From NCBI GenBank assembly GCA_021848465.1, contig JAJZUP010000003.1:124001-188000 (forward strand): 64,000 nt of DNA, in the 5' to 3' direction. The stretch is from Pseudomonadota bacterium (GTDB lineage: Bacteria > Pseudomonadota > Gammaproteobacteria > Burkholderiales > Gallionellaceae). The notes beneath the pieces are model-generated. The model ran no database searches. It worked only from the letters and a program-made list of their open reading frames with translations, and was not told the origin of the DNA. The translations under genes and the position numbers were made by a program. Positions within the stretch are counted from its first letter, which is position 1, and each line of letters opens with the position of its first letter. Below, piece after piece: positions 34,586-45,089 of this stretch.

Positions 34586-36990
34586 ATACCACTCGTCTAT
34601 TGCTGGATGCATCCGCAGAAATCCTGATCCTCGTCGATGCGACTACGCTGAAAATTCTTGATGTCAATCACGCCACAATCGCCTTGCTAGGCTATAGCAG
34701 GGAGGCACTAATCGGTCTTTCAGTGGGTGAAATCGAATGTGCGCTCTCGGATATGTTTTTCTGGGACGAGGTCAGCACCTTGAACGGGAGTTCGGAGACC
34801 GAAGGCGCTTATCGGTGCGCGGACGGCACGATTCTGGAGGTAACCAAGACCGCGCGCAAAGCTCCCGGCACAGATAGTCTTTTCGTTGTCAGGGCCAACC
34901 CGGTCGGACAACGAAAACACGTTGAAGAAAAGCTGGAAGAAATGACCTCCCGCCTGAGTGCCACGCTTGAAGCTACCGCCGACGCCATTCTCCTCGTGGA
35001 CTGCGATGGCGGAATACTCAATATGAATCGCCGTTTTTCCAACCTGTGGGACCTGCCCAAAGAGCTTCTGGATAATCGCGACGATGCCGGCATCATAAAA
35101 TACATCACTCAGCAAATCCGGCCTGATGCTGCAGGAAAGCTCATTTCCCCAATCCATACCCGTGATATGGCTGCTGATGCCTTTGAAACACTTCACCTGC
35201 TGGATGGACGCATCCTTGAAATAACGTCGCAACCTGCTCGCTCGGGAGCGCAGATTATCGGGCGCGTGCACTCTTACCGGGACGTTACTGAGCGCAAGCG
35301 TGTAGAAGAAAAGCTTCGTATCGCGGCTACCGTCTTTGAGTCCAAGGAAGGGATGCTGATTACCGATGCGGATCGCGTAATTCTTCAGGCGAATCACGCG
35401 TTCACGTTGATCACAGGATACTCATCAGCCGAGGTAGTCGGTAAAACGCCGAAAGTGCTCAGTTCAGGACTTCATAATGCCGAATTCTACGCAGAAATGT
35501 GGAGCAAGATCGGCACTACTGGCGCGTGGGAGGGGGAAATATCTAACCGCCGCAAGAACGGGGACATTTTCCCGGAACACCTTACGATCACGGCAGTAAA
35601 AGACCAACATGACTGCATTACCAATTATGTAGCTACATTTCACGACATTACCAAGAGCAAGAAAGCTGAAGAGGAAATCAAATATTTAGCCTACAACGAC
35701 TCTCTGACCAGATTGCCAAACCGGCGCCTGTTGTCGGATCGTCTTCAGCATGCATTCTCTTCCTGCTCTCGTTCCGGCAAACACGGCGCCTTATTGTTCA
35801 TTGACCTGGACAACTTTAAAACGCTGAACGACACACTGGGACATGATATTGGCGACCTGCTGCTGCAACAGGTCGCCACGCGATTGCAAACCTGCGTGCG
35901 CGAGGGTGATACGGTTGCCAGATTCGGCGGCGATGAGTTTGTCGTCATGCTGGAGGGCCTGAGTGAGGACGCAGTTGAGGCCGCGGCCCAGATCGAAACC
36001 GTTGGGGAGAAAATCCTGGCCTCCCTCAACCAGCTCTACCTGCTGGGAACACACGAATACCACAGCACGCCGAGCATCGGCGCAACCCTGTTCAACGGCA
36101 AACACGACACATTGGAAGAGTTGTTCAAACAGGCAGACATCGCCATGTATCAGGCAAAAAGAACCGGCCGGAACAACCTCCGCTTCTTCGACCCGCAAAT
36201 GCAGGAGTTCATCAATACCCGAGTTTTACTCGAGAAAGAACTGACTCAGGCGCTGACACACGATCAGTTCCGCCTGTTTTACCAGATTCAGATTGACAGC
36301 ATGCGCCGCCCGCTGGGGGCGGAAGCGCTTATTCGCTGGGTACACCCGGAGCGCGGGTTGGTGCTTCCCTCACACTTTATTCCACTTGCCGAGGAATCCG
36401 ACCTGATACTGCCTATCGGGCAATGGGTGCTGGATACGGCTTGCGCGCAGCTTGCACAATGGCAACAGGATGAGCGTACCAATGCGCTTTCCCTCTCGGT
36501 CAACGTGAGCGCCAAACAATTCCATCAACACGACTTTGTCAGTCAGGTCCACTCCACGCTGAAAAAGCATAATGCAAACCCCAACCTGCTCAAGCTCGAG
36601 TTAACTGAGAGCATGTTATTAGATGATGTCGAGGAAACGATTTCCACCATGAATGCTTTGCATGAAATCGGGGTCAAGTTTTCCCTGGATGACTTTGGCA
36701 CCGGCTACTCCTCGTTGCAGTACCTCAAACGCCTGCCTCTCGACCAATTGAAAATTGACTACTCGTTTGTACGCGACATTACCTTTGACAGCAGCGATCA
36801 GGCGATTGTCCGCACAATCATCGTGATGGCAGAAAGCCTTAATCTTTCCATCATCGCCGAAGGAGTGGAAACCGAGGAGCAGCGGGTGCTTCTGCTGGAC
36901 AAGGGATGCAGTCAATTTCAGGGATACCTGTTTGGCAGGCCTGTTTCAATCGATGAATTTGAACTGCAGCTGACCCGGAATTTGTACTGA
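34582..36990 (+). CDS. PAS-PAS-PAS-GGDEF-EAL protein
   Basis: The 802 residues contain three PAS domains (about 1-110, 115-240, 245-365), a GGDEF domain about 370-535 with intact RFGGDEF, and an EAL domain about 550-795 with EALIRW, DDFGTGYSS and AEGVETEEQ. It is cytoplasmic. Both activities are possible, with one usually dominant. It starts with GTG inside GTGA shared with the HD-GYP stop, so the two are translated together, giving a c-di-GMP phosphodiesterase and a bifunctional enzyme from one transcript. Confidence 0.93.
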   Translation: MNTTRLLLDASAEILILVDATTLKILDVNHATIALLGYSREALIGLSVGEIECALSDMFFWDEVSTLNGSSETEGAYRCADGTILEVTKTARKAPGTDSLFVVRANPVGQRKHVEEKLEEMTSRLSATLEATADAILLVDCDGGILNMNRRFSNLWDLPKELLDNRDDAGIIKYITQQIRPDAAGKLISPIHTRDMAADAFETLHLLDGRILEITSQPARSGAQIIGRVHSYRDVTERKRVEEKLRIAATVFESKEGMLITDADRVILQANHAFTLITGYSSAEVVGKTPKVLSSGLHNAEFYAEMWSKIGTTGAWEGEISNRRKNGDIFPEHLTITAVKDQHDCITNYVATFHDITKSKKAEEEIKYLAYNDSLTRLPNRRLLSDRLQHAFSSCSRSGKHGALLFIDLDNFKTLNDTLGHDIGDLLLQQVATRLQTCVREGDTVARFGGDEFVVMLEGLSEDAVEAAAQIETVGEKILASLNQLYLLGTHEYHSTPSIGATLFNGKHDTLEELFKQADIAMYQAKRTGRNNLRFFDPQMQEFINTRVLLEKELTQALTHDQFRLFYQIQIDSMRRPLGAEALIRWVHPERGLVLPSHFIPLAEESDLILPIGQWVLDTACAQLAQWQQDERTNALSLSVNVSAKQFHQHDFVSQVHSTLKKHNANPNLLKLELTESMLLDDVEETISTMNALHEIGVKFSLDDFGTGYSSLQYLKRLPLDQLKIDYSFVRDITFDSSDQAIVRTIIVMAESLNLSIIAEGVETEEQRVLLLDKGCSQFQGYLFGRPVSIDEFELQLTRNLY

Positions 36991-37068
36991 CGCTCATTGG
37001 TTGCGCGCTTCGGGTAACCGGTCCATGGCGAAAAACTCATCTCACATCCCGATCTTCCCGACCTGATT

Positions 37069-37497
37069 TCAAAATAGCTGCCACCAGCGCCTGCGGCTGG
37101 CTGGTACTGGCACTTGGGTTTCGATCAGCGCGGGAGAAGCCGTGCTGAGTACCCAGCCTGGCAATACCGGGGCCGCCCCAACGCTACATGATGAACCCAA
37201 ATTGTTCGGGTCGTAAACCTTGATCAGGGTCGGATGCTCAATATTGTCCGCATAAACAATACCGCAATAGTGATAGTCATGCTCTCGTCGCAGCAACGCA
37301 TTCAGCTCATCTGCACGCCGGGCCAATTCATCGCCCTGCAATGCCAAGGCCGGTAAGGATTCACCGATTTGGTAGAAGTACCACGCACCGCTTTTGACGC
37401 GCGCAAACAGCTCATCAAGTTCGTGCCATTGCATAACCCCGTCAAATCGGCCATTTAAACGTGCATGAAATTCTGCGGCAGCAGTGTTGTCAGTCAT
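37069..37497 (-). CDS. conserved hypothetical protein, 142 residues
   Basis: I do not recognise a family. The protein has no signal peptide or membrane helix. It is mostly helical at first (WHELDELFARVKSGAWYFYQ and a coil-like DELARRADELNALLRREHDY), then has a strand-rich part with VYADNIEHPTLIKVYDPNNL and a hydrophilic C-terminus ending RRRWWQLF. Aromatic residues and the DPNNLGSSC stretch look conserved in style. It is a single gene flanked by the c-di-GMP operon and hrcA. The 255-bp gap to hrcA shows no other gene. Confidence 0.7.
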   Translation of the reverse strand: MTDNTAAAEFHARLNGRFDGVMQWHELDELFARVKSGAWYFYQIGESLPALALQGDELARRADELNALLRREHDYHYCGIVYADNIEHPTLIKVYDPNNLGSSCSVGAAPVLPGWVLSTASPALIETQVPVPASRRRWWQLF

Positions 37498-37752
37498 GAT
37501 CTATCCATTCGTCAACTTTGGCGCGGCCATGCAGGCAACTCATACCGCGAGGAGCCGTATTCTACACCGCGACTTCTGGGCAGAATTTACGACTTTTAAC
37601 CATAGAAGCCCGCAGGAGAACCCAAGTTAACACATTGAATTCAGATGCATAGAATATTGCGACTCATTTCCCGGAAAAAGCGGGCCAGCTCAGCGCAGCC
37701 CGAGGACATATTGTCGCGCAGACAGGCGGCCGGCTTGAGGTAAAATCCGGAC

Positions 37753-38772
37753 ATGCTTAACGAACGCGCGCAAATCCTGCTCAAGACTTTGGTGGAACGC
37801 TACATCAGCGACGGCCAGCCCGTCGGTTCGCGCGCCCTGCAACAGTTCTCCGGCCTGGATGTCAGCTCCGCCACCATCCGCAATGTGATGGCCGACCTCG
37901 AAGAAGTCGGCCTTGTCAGCAGCCCGCACACCTCGGCCGGGCGTGTACCGACCGCCCAGGCCTACCGCCTGTTCATCGACACCATGCTGGTCACCCAGCC
38001 GCTCGACAATGTGCGCGTGCAGCAGATGGAGCACCAGTTGCAGCCGGACAATCCCTCGCGCCTGATCACACAAGCTTCCAACATGCTGGCGGAACTGACC
38101 CAGTTCGCGGGCGTAGTGGCGTCGCCGCGCCGCGAAAGCGTGACCGTACGCCAGGTCGAATTCCTGCGACTGGGCGACAAGCGCGTTTTGCTGATCATCG
38201 TCATGCCGGACGGCGAAGTGGAAAACCGCGTGCTGTTGATGGAAAAAGACTATAGCCAATCACAACTTACCGAGGCCGGCAATTTCCTGACCCAGCATTA
38301 CGCCGGTTGCAGCTTCAGCCAGATCCGCGAAAAACTGCGCGGCGAATTGCGCCAGTTGCACCAGGATATGAGCACGCTGATGGCGGCGGCGCTGGCCGCC
38401 GGGGACGAGGCCGCCGCCAAGAAATCCGAAGACTATGTTATCAGTGGAGAACACAAGCTGCTGCATGTAGACGACCTTTCCACCGACATGAACCGATTGC
38501 GCGGCCTGTTCAACCTGTTCGAGCAGAAAACCGACCTGCTGCAACTCATGGACGCCGGGCGCCGCGGCCAGGGAATCCACATTTTCGTTGGCGCGGAATC
38601 AGGTCTGGCTTCGCTGGAAGAGTGCAGCGTCATTACCGCGCCGTATGCCGCCCACGGCCAGATGCTCGGCACGCTGGCCGTGATCGGCCCCAAGCGCATG
38701 AATTATGAACGCGTGATCCCGATAGTCGATCTCACCGCCAAACTTCTGGGCAACGCCCTCTCGCACACCTGA
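37753..38772 (+). CDS. hrcA: heat-inducible transcription repressor HrcA
   Basis: HrcA represses chaperone genes by binding CIRCE elements. The 339 residues show the N-terminal winged helix ([47 protein letters not shown]) and the GAF-like dimerisation domain to the C-terminus. I saw no CIRCE inverted repeat upstream. It lies 5 bp before hemH. Confidence 0.96.
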   Translation: MLNERAQILLKTLVERYISDGQPVGSRALQQFSGLDVSSATIRNVMADLEEVGLVSSPHTSAGRVPTAQAYRLFIDTMLVTQPLDNVRVQQMEHQLQPDNPSRLITQASNMLAELTQFAGVVASPRRESVTVRQVEFLRLGDKRVLLIIVMPDGEVENRVLLMEKDYSQSQLTEAGNFLTQHYAGCSFSQIREKLRGELRQLHQDMSTLMAAALAAGDEAAAKKSEDYVISGEHKLLHVDDLSTDMNRLRGLFNLFEQKTDLLQLMDAGRRGQGIHIFVGAESGLASLEECSVITAPYAAHGQMLGTLAVIGPKRMNYERVIPIVDLTAKLLGNALSHT

Positions 38773-38777
38773 AGCAC

Positions 38778-39881
38778 ATGACCTACCTGATCGAACCTCA
38801 TTACACCCATGGCACGCCGGAAAAAACCGCCGTGCTGCTCGTCAACCTCGGCACCCCGGATGCGCCCACACCAGCTGCCGTGCGGCGCTACCTGAAAGAG
38901 TTTCTCGGCGACCCGCGCGTGGTGGAAATCCCCCGACCGATCTGGTGGCTGATCCTGAACGGCATCATCCTCAACACACGTCCGAAAAAATCCGCGGCCA
39001 AATATGCCAGTATCTGGCAGCCGGAAGGCTCACCGCTCAAGGTCTATACCGAACAACAGACCCACCTGCTGCGCAGCGCCTTGCAACAACTGACCGATGC
39101 TCCACTGGTAGTGGACTATGCGATGCGCTACGGCACGCCCTCCATTCCGGACGTGCTGGAAAAACTGAAAGCGCAAAACTGCCAGCGCATCCTGCTGCTG
39201 CCTCTGTATCCGCAATATGCCGCCAGCACCACGGCTACCGCCACCGACGCCGTATACGCCTGCATGCAGAAAATGCGCAACACTCCGGCCCTGCGCGTCG
39301 TCAAGCACTTCCACGACACCCCCGGCTATATCGCCGCCTCGGTACAGAACATCCGCGCCTACTGGACCTTGCACGGCCGCCCTGAGGTACTGATAATGAG
39401 CTTCCATGGCCTGCCGCGCTACACGCTGGACAAGGGTGATCCTTACCACTGCGAATGCCAGAAAACCGGGCGCTTGATTGCGGAAGGCTTGGGCCTGACG
39501 CCAGAGCAATACCGCATCACTTTCCAATCGCGCTTCGGCCGCGCCGAATGGCTGCAGCCTTACACCACAGCCACCTTACAGGAGCTGGGCAAACGGAAAA
39601 CCCGGCGCGTGGACGTAGTATGTCCAGGCTTCGTGGCCGACTGTCTGGAAACACTGGAAGAAATTGCGCAGGAGGGCCGCGAGGACTTCCTGCATGCAGG
39701 CGGCGCGGAATACCACTACATTCCGTGCCTGAATGCGCGGCCGGACTGGGTCGCCGCACTGGCGCAGCTGGTACTGGATAATTTGCATGGCTGGCTGGGA
39801 AAAACGGATGCGGCGGCGCTGGAACAAACACGTCTGCGCGCGCTGGCGCTACAGGAAAAACCGCAACTCAGGCGAGGCTGA
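38778..39881 (+). CDS. hemH: ferrochelatase
   Basis: It inserts ferrous iron into protoporphyrin IX, the last step of heme synthesis. The 367 residues show [12 protein letters not shown], the SFHGLPRY catalytic histidine block, [24 protein letters not shown] and [15 protein letters not shown]. It is co-transcribed with hrcA and its end overlaps the convergent PilZ gene by 14 bp. Heme supply is relevant to a NosP-like sensor, but no link is shown. Confidence 0.97.
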   Translation: MTYLIEPHYTHGTPEKTAVLLVNLGTPDAPTPAAVRRYLKEFLGDPRVVEIPRPIWWLILNGIILNTRPKKSAAKYASIWQPEGSPLKVYTEQQTHLLRSALQQLTDAPLVVDYAMRYGTPSIPDVLEKLKAQNCQRILLLPLYPQYAASTTATATDAVYACMQKMRNTPALRVVKHFHDTPGYIAASVQNIRAYWTLHGRPEVLIMSFHGLPRYTLDKGDPYHCECQKTGRLIAEGLGLTPEQYRITFQSRFGRAEWLQPYTTATLQELGKRKTRRVDVVCPGFVADCLETLEEIAQEGREDFLHAGGAEYHYIPCLNARPDWVAALAQLVLDNLHGWLGKTDAAALEQTRLRALALQEKPQLRRG

Positions 39882-40629
39882 TGCGCTCGCTTTCAAGCTG
39901 GATCATGTAGCGCTGGATCACATTCCCGGCGCCGCGGCTGAGGTTTACGAATTGCATGCCGACATGGTGGATCTCCTCGCCGCTGCGGGTTTTTGAGGAA
40001 GAAAACACACCGCACACCTTCAAGTTCAAAGGCACCGGTCCAATACCGGGAAAATCGATGCTGCACCGCTCCAGGATCGCCCCTTGGGAAAACTGCGCAG
40101 GAACCTTGCCGCGATAGGACAGGCCAATCCCGCCCACGCTCATATCCACCACGGTCACATCGACGAACTCCTCTTCCGCAAGCGGTATCTTGCAAATCAG
40201 CGCCTTGCTGCCTTGCGGGGTGTTCAGGCGGAAATATTCGCGGCGCTGGATGCGCTCAATGACTTTTGGAAATTCAACGATGAAAGCATCGCCGTCCGCC
40301 AGCTTCACAGTGTCGATACCATCCGCATGCCAGCGCACGCGCACCCCGGTCTGGGTGGACAACGTGATATTTTCGCTTTCCAGGACACGTTCATTGACGC
40401 GATTGTCACCGCTGACATCCAGAAAGACGTAGTTTTCGTCCGGATTGACCTCCAGCACGGCGGTCAGCAGGGTGGCGCCATTATGCGCGTCCAGATTCAA
40501 CGCTGGACGCGTCTTCGCAAGATCCTCCAGGATGAAGGCTATTTCCTTGCGGTTGTGAATGGCGAAATCGGAATCTTCTATGCTCGGCATCGTAATTTTA
40601 TGGCGCTTATGATCCAGTCCGGGTTCCAT
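39868..40629 (-). CDS. ycgR: YcgR-like flagellar brake protein with PilZ domain
   Basis: About 253 residues with an N-terminal YcgR_2 domain (TIHNRKEI-like opening through [17 protein letters not shown]) and a C-terminal PilZ domain. The c-di-GMP-binding elements are visible: the RREYFR arginine motif and the D-x-S-x-x-G motif [10 protein letters not shown]. In relatives it slows flagellar rotation when c-di-GMP is high. The start is uncertain: a TTG at 40656 and ATGs at 40629 and 40590 are all in frame, with no clear ribosome site. It is convergent with hemH. Confidence 0.88.
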   Translation of the reverse strand: MEPGLDHKRHKITMPSIEDSDFAIHNRKEIAFILEDLAKTRPALNLDAHNGATLLTAVLEVNPDENYVFLDVSGDNRVNERVLESENITLSTQTGVRVRWHADGIDTVKLADGDAFIVEFPKVIERIQRREYFRLNTPQGSKALICKIPLAEEEFVDVTVVDMSVGGIGLSYRGKVPAQFSQGAILERCSIDFPGIGPVPLNLKVCGVFSSSKTRSGEEIHHVGMQFVNLSRGAGNVIQRYMIQLESERISLA

Positions 40630-40723
40630 TGCTCCCGTATCGGACGCGGCAGACAATGGGCTCGGATTCTACTTTTTTTGCCGCACAAAATCTAGGCAGA
40701 TCGGCTAGTTCGCACATAATCTC

Positions 40724-41884
40724 CTAAATATCATCCAGCTTGTTCGCATAACCTACCATATCCGCCAGCAAGCGGATCAGGGAATAGCTGACACGCATCA
40801 CCAGCCGGCTCCAGAGCCCGCGGCGTTTCCACTCTTCCGGCATGACCTGACGCCCGCCGGATTGCATTTCCTGCAACAGCCTTGTTCGCAGCAGCCCTGC
40901 AAAACCCGCATCGTGCACCACGAGATTGGCTTCCCGCGCCAGCCACAGGCTGAACGGGTCGATATTCGATGACCCTACCGTCGCCCAGGTACCGTCCACG
41001 ACCGCCACCTTGGCATGCAGGAAGCTCCGCGAATATTCATGGATTTCTATTCCCGCCTGCAACAGTTCCTCGTACATGGCCAAGGTTGCATAATGCTGCA
41101 CGCGGTATTCCACGCGGCCCTGCAATAGCAATACCACGCGCACTCCGCGGTGCGCTGCCTTGATCAGGAAATGACGGAAACGGTGCCCCGGCAGGAAATA
41201 GGCATTGGCAATAATGATTTCCTCGCGTGCATGGCTGAGCGCCCACAGGTAGGCATGTTCGATTTCACGACGATGCCGCAAATTATCCCGGATCAGGAAT
41301 GACACCTTCTGTCCATCGGCAGGCTCTGGCGCCCGCCCGACATGACGATCCACGCGGCGAAAATTGGTCCATGACACCAGCCGCCATAACTTGCGCATCG
41401 AGTATGCGACGTGGGCAACTACCGCTCCCTCCACCTCAACCGCGTAATCCAGGCGCGGCGACTGCATCTGCGGCGGCAGATCGTTGATGATATTGATACC
41501 ACCGATAAAAGCGATGCGCTCGTCCACCAGCGCCAGCTTGCGATGCAGGCGCCGCAAGCGTTGCCGGCGCAGACTGAGGCGCGCAAGTTCCGGGCGGAAC
41601 CATTGTATCTTCACGCCGTGACTGCGCATCTCCTCAAGCCATTTTCCGGGAAAGTCCGCCGAACCATAGCCGTCCAGCAGCACGTGCACCGAAACCAGTC
41701 GGCGCGCGGCATTTTCCAGACAAGCCTTCAACAGCCGTCCGGTTTCATCCGCTGCAAAAATATAGGTCTCCAGATAGATGGAGTGCTGCGCCCGTTCGAT
41801 CGCCGCAATCAGCCGCGGAAAATATTCACTGCCGTTCTGCAGCAACGCCAGCCGGTGCCCGTCAATTTCATGCGCACTGTTCAC
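40724..41884 (-). CDS. clsB: cardiolipin synthase B (phospholipase D family)
   Basis: The 386 residues have two HKD motifs, HRKLALVDERIAFIGG and HAKVAVVDGTWATVGSSN, which form one active site for phosphatidyl transfer. Length and C-terminal basic region match ClsB rather than the larger ClsA. It starts with a GTG inside GTGA shared with the stop of the upstream nuclease-fold gene, the same partnership seen as ybhP-clsB in enterobacteria. Confidence 0.9.
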   Translation of the reverse strand: MNSAHEIDGHRLALLQNGSEYFPRLIAAIERAQHSIYLETYIFAADETGRLLKACLENAARRLVSVHVLLDGYGSADFPGKWLEEMRSHGVKIQWFRPELARLSLRRQRLRRLHRKLALVDERIAFIGGINIINDLPPQMQSPRLDYAVEVEGAVVAHVAYSMRKLWRLVSWTNFRRVDRHVGRAPEPADGQKVSFLIRDNLRHRREIEHAYLWALSHAREEIIIANAYFLPGHRFRHFLIKAAHRGVRVVLLLQGRVEYRVQHYATLAMYEELLQAGIEIHEYSRSFLHAKVAVVDGTWATVGSSNIDPFSLWLAREANLVVHDAGFAGLLRTRLLQEMQSGGRQVMPEEWKRRGLWSRLVMRVSYSLIRLLADMVGYANKLDDI

Positions 41885-42621
41885 GGAACGTTCAGGTACG
41901 CAGAAAGCGCGGCATGGTCGGAAATGCGGTTCCAGGGATACAGGTCATGCTGCACGGCATGCCTGATGGAAAGGCCGCGGATATAGATGCGATCCAGCCG
42001 CAGCATCGGAAAGCCGACCGGGAAGCTGCGTGCCAACGCGCCGTGCCCGGACTCGAACACCTCATGCAGGCCCAGTTCGTGGGCCAACAGGTAACGTGCG
42101 CGATTGGTCCAGTCATTGAAATCCCCGGCAATAATCAGCGGCGCCTGCTCCGGAATATTGCGACGGATATAGTCGACCAGCGTACGCATCTGGAATTTGC
42201 GTCCGCGGCTGAACAGGCCCAGATGCACGCACAGGCAGTACAGCGCCCCCTTCGCGCCGGGCAGCTCCAGTTCGCAACATAGCAGCCCGCGATTCTCAAA
42301 GCGGTGGGCCGAGATGTCGAGGTTATCCCAAGTCAGGATGGGAAACCGGCTCAGGATGGCATTGCCGTGATGACCCGCCTCATAAACAGCATTCTTGCCG
42401 TATGCAAAGTGCGGCCAGATTTCCTGCGCCAGGAACTCGTATTGCGCTTGCTGGGCGACGCCGCCCACGTGGCGCGCGTGCGCGCCGCGCACCTCTTGCA
42501 GGAAAACAATATCGACATCCAGTTCACGCAAGCGCTCGCGCAACTCATGCAGCACAAAACGCCGGTTGAACTGGGAAAAGCCTTTATGGATGTTGTAGGT
42601 TGCCGCCGAGATTTCAAGCAT
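41881..42621 (-). CDS. endonuclease/exonuclease/phosphatase family protein (YbhP-like)
   Basis: The 246 residues carry the family signatures: YNIHKGF, FLQEV (metal-binding Glu), HGNAILSRFPI, HLGLFSRGR, AGDFNDW and LDRIYIRG with ISDHAALSA at the end. Members cleave phosphodiesters in nucleic acids or lipid headgroups. Overlap with clsB and the conserved pairing suggest a membrane-lipid role, though no substrate is established. No signal peptide is seen. Confidence 0.88.
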   Translation of the reverse strand: MLEISAATYNIHKGFSQFNRRFVLHELRERLRELDVDIVFLQEVRGAHARHVGGVAQQAQYEFLAQEIWPHFAYGKNAVYEAGHHGNAILSRFPILTWDNLDISAHRFENRGLLCCELELPGAKGALYCLCVHLGLFSRGRKFQMRTLVDYIRRNIPEQAPLIIAGDFNDWTNRARYLLAHELGLHEVFESGHGALARSFPVGFPMLRLDRIYIRGLSIRHAVQHDLYPWNRISDHAALSAYLNVP

Positions 42622-42667
42622 GCCGCATCAACCCCTGTGCGCTACAGACCACACCGCGGTTGCACTC

Positions 42668-43675
42668 TCAGTTCGAGGCGAAACCGATGATTGCCGTACG
42701 CAGTTCGCGCTTGAACAGCTTTTCAACCTCCATCAGCGCACGCGCTTTCGCGGTAGCGGCATCCTGGGCGGATGCCTTCACCGGCCAGGTCTTGCTGCCA
42801 CGCACGCGACCGCTATCCCTCTCCACCAGCGACACCTCGACCGTGGCTCGTACCCAATTCCAGTTTGCTTGGCGCCCCAGGTCGCTCAGCGCCAGTTTCC
42901 CCACCAGCAGCAAATCCGCTTCCGCCTTGCTGTTCGCCAGGAAGCCAGCCGCCGCCACCCCGCCCTTCAACAATGCGGCGAAAGCGGCCTCGCCGCCATC
43001 GTCGGCCACTTCCGGAGCGATATGGACGCGCTTCAGCGCCGCGCCGAGACTGTCCTGCACGACGGACTGTGCAATTGGTGGATCAATTCCATGCCCGGAT
43101 GGATTGACCACCTTTAGGGAGGCTTCGAACGCATCGCGTTTCGTGAAAGCGGACTGCGCCTGCGCCAACGCGGCAATGCCCAGCAGCGGATCGGTCGCCG
43201 CCTTGGCCTTGTCCACCTGTTGCTGCACCTCGTCATCGATGCGCCCGATTTCGTCACGCAATCCGGCTGCGGCCTGCGCACGAGACAGGATCGCCAGCGC
43301 ATGGAAATCCTTGGTCACGGGATCGCGCCAGGTTAGCGGCACACTGACGCCGCTGATCACCTTGTCGCTGCGCGCCGATACTCGCTGCGTCGCCATCTGG
43401 TTAACCTGCTCCTGCTTGCCGGAGCGGGCCACCGAAGTGGTATTCTCGGTCTGCACCTGGATACGCACTTCGAAAATCGTCGCCAGATCGCCGCGCGCGC
43501 GGTTCTTGGCCTCATCCTCGGTGGAGCCGACGCCGCGCCCGGTCAGGTAATTGGCGCTCGGGTAATCTGCCGACTCGCCCGCCACCCAGTCCGGCTGCCC
43601 TGCCAACGCAGGCAGGGCCAGCATGCTCCAACACACCATCATCACCAGGCTCAAATATTTAAGCGTTTTTTGCAT
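42668..43675 (-). CDS. secreted LPP20-like protein of the lpoB cluster
   Basis: The 335 residues start with a Sec signal peptide (cleavage after ALA, residue 25) and continue into an LPP20-like domain: a YLTGRGVGSTEDEAKNRARG repeat-type segment followed by a second similar fold near residues 215-330 (EADLLLVGKLALSDLG). GGAGG precedes the ATG at 43675. It is third in the lpoB cluster and probably works in the envelope; the function is not known. Confidence 0.75.
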   Translation of the reverse strand: MQKTLKYLSLVMMVCWSMLALPALAGQPDWVAGESADYPSANYLTGRGVGSTEDEAKNRARGDLATIFEVRIQVQTENTTSVARSGKQEQVNQMATQRVSARSDKVISGVSVPLTWRDPVTKDFHALAILSRAQAAAGLRDEIGRIDDEVQQQVDKAKAATDPLLGIAALAQAQSAFTKRDAFEASLKVVNPSGHGIDPPIAQSVVQDSLGAALKRVHIAPEVADDGGEAAFAALLKGGVAAAGFLANSKAEADLLLVGKLALSDLGRQANWNWVRATVEVSLVERDSGRVRGSKTWPVKASAQDAATAKARALMEVEKLFKRELRTAIIGFASN

Positions 43676-43722
43676 GTAAACCTCCATTGATCTTTATTCC
43701 CGCAATCGCCGGATAGAGCGTC

Positions 43723-45039
43723 CTAATTCGGAGCTTTCGGCGCTGCGGGAGGATTGAAGTAATAATCCATGACAAACGATTTACGTCCGCCCCTGACTTC
43801 AACCCCCTTGAACAGATGAGTCCCGACGACGTTGCCATAGGGATCATAATAGGTTGCTGTCAAATCATAGCGGCCCGGCGCCAGAGGCAAACGCGCCATC
43901 TGGATATTGCCCGGCAACAACGACCATGAGCGGGTATCCGCCCGCTCGGAAACATTGGTCGCTATATCTGCGACGAAGTTGAACAGCGGGTTGTCGCCGA
44001 CCTTGTCCTTGGCCGCCTTGGCAGCCACATTTTTCGCCACCATACGCGCAACCCCGCGAGCAATGATCGCCGGCAAACGGTCATTGAAGCTTTTTTCGGC
44101 GATGTCATTCACATCTTCGACCACCTCAGAAGTAGCCGAACTCGCCCCTGCACTCAGCACCACATGATCCACCGGCAACGAACGCCGCACGAATTTCGGC
44201 ACCGCCAGACTCAGCATCATCAGGTCCTTGCTCTCATTCGGGTTGTATGACGGGTTCGCCACGCGAATGTTGTTTTCGTCGACCGACGCGCCCAATCCGT
44301 TGTGGAATATCATCACCACCTCACTGGGGGCCGGACGCCCGGCCTTGATGCGCGCCAAGTCATCACGCAACCCCTGCGGGATCGGGAATGGGGAGTCCTG
44401 CTTTTTATATCCCTGCATCGCCTTCTGCATCTCGATGCGGGCATCGTCGCGCTCCCCCTGCGCTTCGAACACCATGCTGTTCAGGTAACGCACGAACGCG
44501 CCGGACAAATAGTCCGCGTCTTTGTTATCTGCGGCAATCAGCCCCTGCTTCACATCGAACTGGCGCGCTTCGACTGCCGCATCATCCAGGTTGCCCATCT
44601 GTAAATAATTCAAGGCTTCGTAGGAGTACACGAACAACTGCTCGGCCGGGGTTCCTTCATAGGCTTTCAGGGTGTCATTGACCATCAGCGAAGCTGCCTG
44701 CTCCGTCACGCTGATTGCACGAAGGTGCTCCATTTCGCGCTTGGCTTCCTCGAAATGCCGGTTTGATTCCGCATAATTGCCCTGCAGGCTCAACAAGGTT
44801 CCCTTGTTAAGGTGGTGCAGCAACTCATCCGGCCCCTTCAGATTGAGATCGTCCAGCGACTTGATGGCGGAATCGAGATTGCGGTGAGCGGCATCGTCCT
44901 CCACCCTGGAAAAGCTGGCGCTGTATGTCGCACATCCGGACAGCACTGCAACCGGCAGCACGAGCAGCAGGAAAGAAAATGCCCGCAGCCGTGTTGCAAA
45001 ACCTTGCAGCGCGGTTGCGGGGTCGATATTCGTGTTCAT
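43723..45039 (-). CDS. COG3014-type lipoprotein with TPR-like repeats
   Basis: The 438 residues have a lipoprotein signal (lipobox LSGC, Cys36) and helical repeats resembling TPRs between about 60 and 200 (LLHHLNKGTLLSLQGNYAES). The C-terminal half is strand-rich and ends PPAAPKAPN. The same gene type recurs beside lpoB in other proteobacteria. The ATG at 45039 is preferred over one six codons earlier only tentatively. Confidence 0.8.
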   Translation of the reverse strand: MNTNIDPATALQGFATRLRAFSFLLLVLPVAVLSGCATYSASFSRVEDDAAHRNLDSAIKSLDDLNLKGPDELLHHLNKGTLLSLQGNYAESNRHFEEAKREMEHLRAISVTEQAASLMVNDTLKAYEGTPAEQLFVYSYEALNYLQMGNLDDAAVEARQFDVKQGLIAADNKDADYLSGAFVRYLNSMVFEAQGERDDARIEMQKAMQGYKKQDSPFPIPQGLRDDLARIKAGRPAPSEVVMIFHNGLGASVDENNIRVANPSYNPNESKDLMMLSLAVPKFVRRSLPVDHVVLSAGASSATSEVVEDVNDIAEKSFNDRLPAIIARGVARMVAKNVAAKAAKDKVGDNPLFNFVADIATNVSERADTRSWSLLPGNIQMARLPLAPGRYDLTATYYDPYGNVVGTHLFKGVEVRGGRKSFVMDYYFNPPAAPKAPN

Positions 45040-45089
45040 TTGCACGTTCCCGATCATGGAGGCGACACAGCCCGGCGGGGCTGTGCCGG

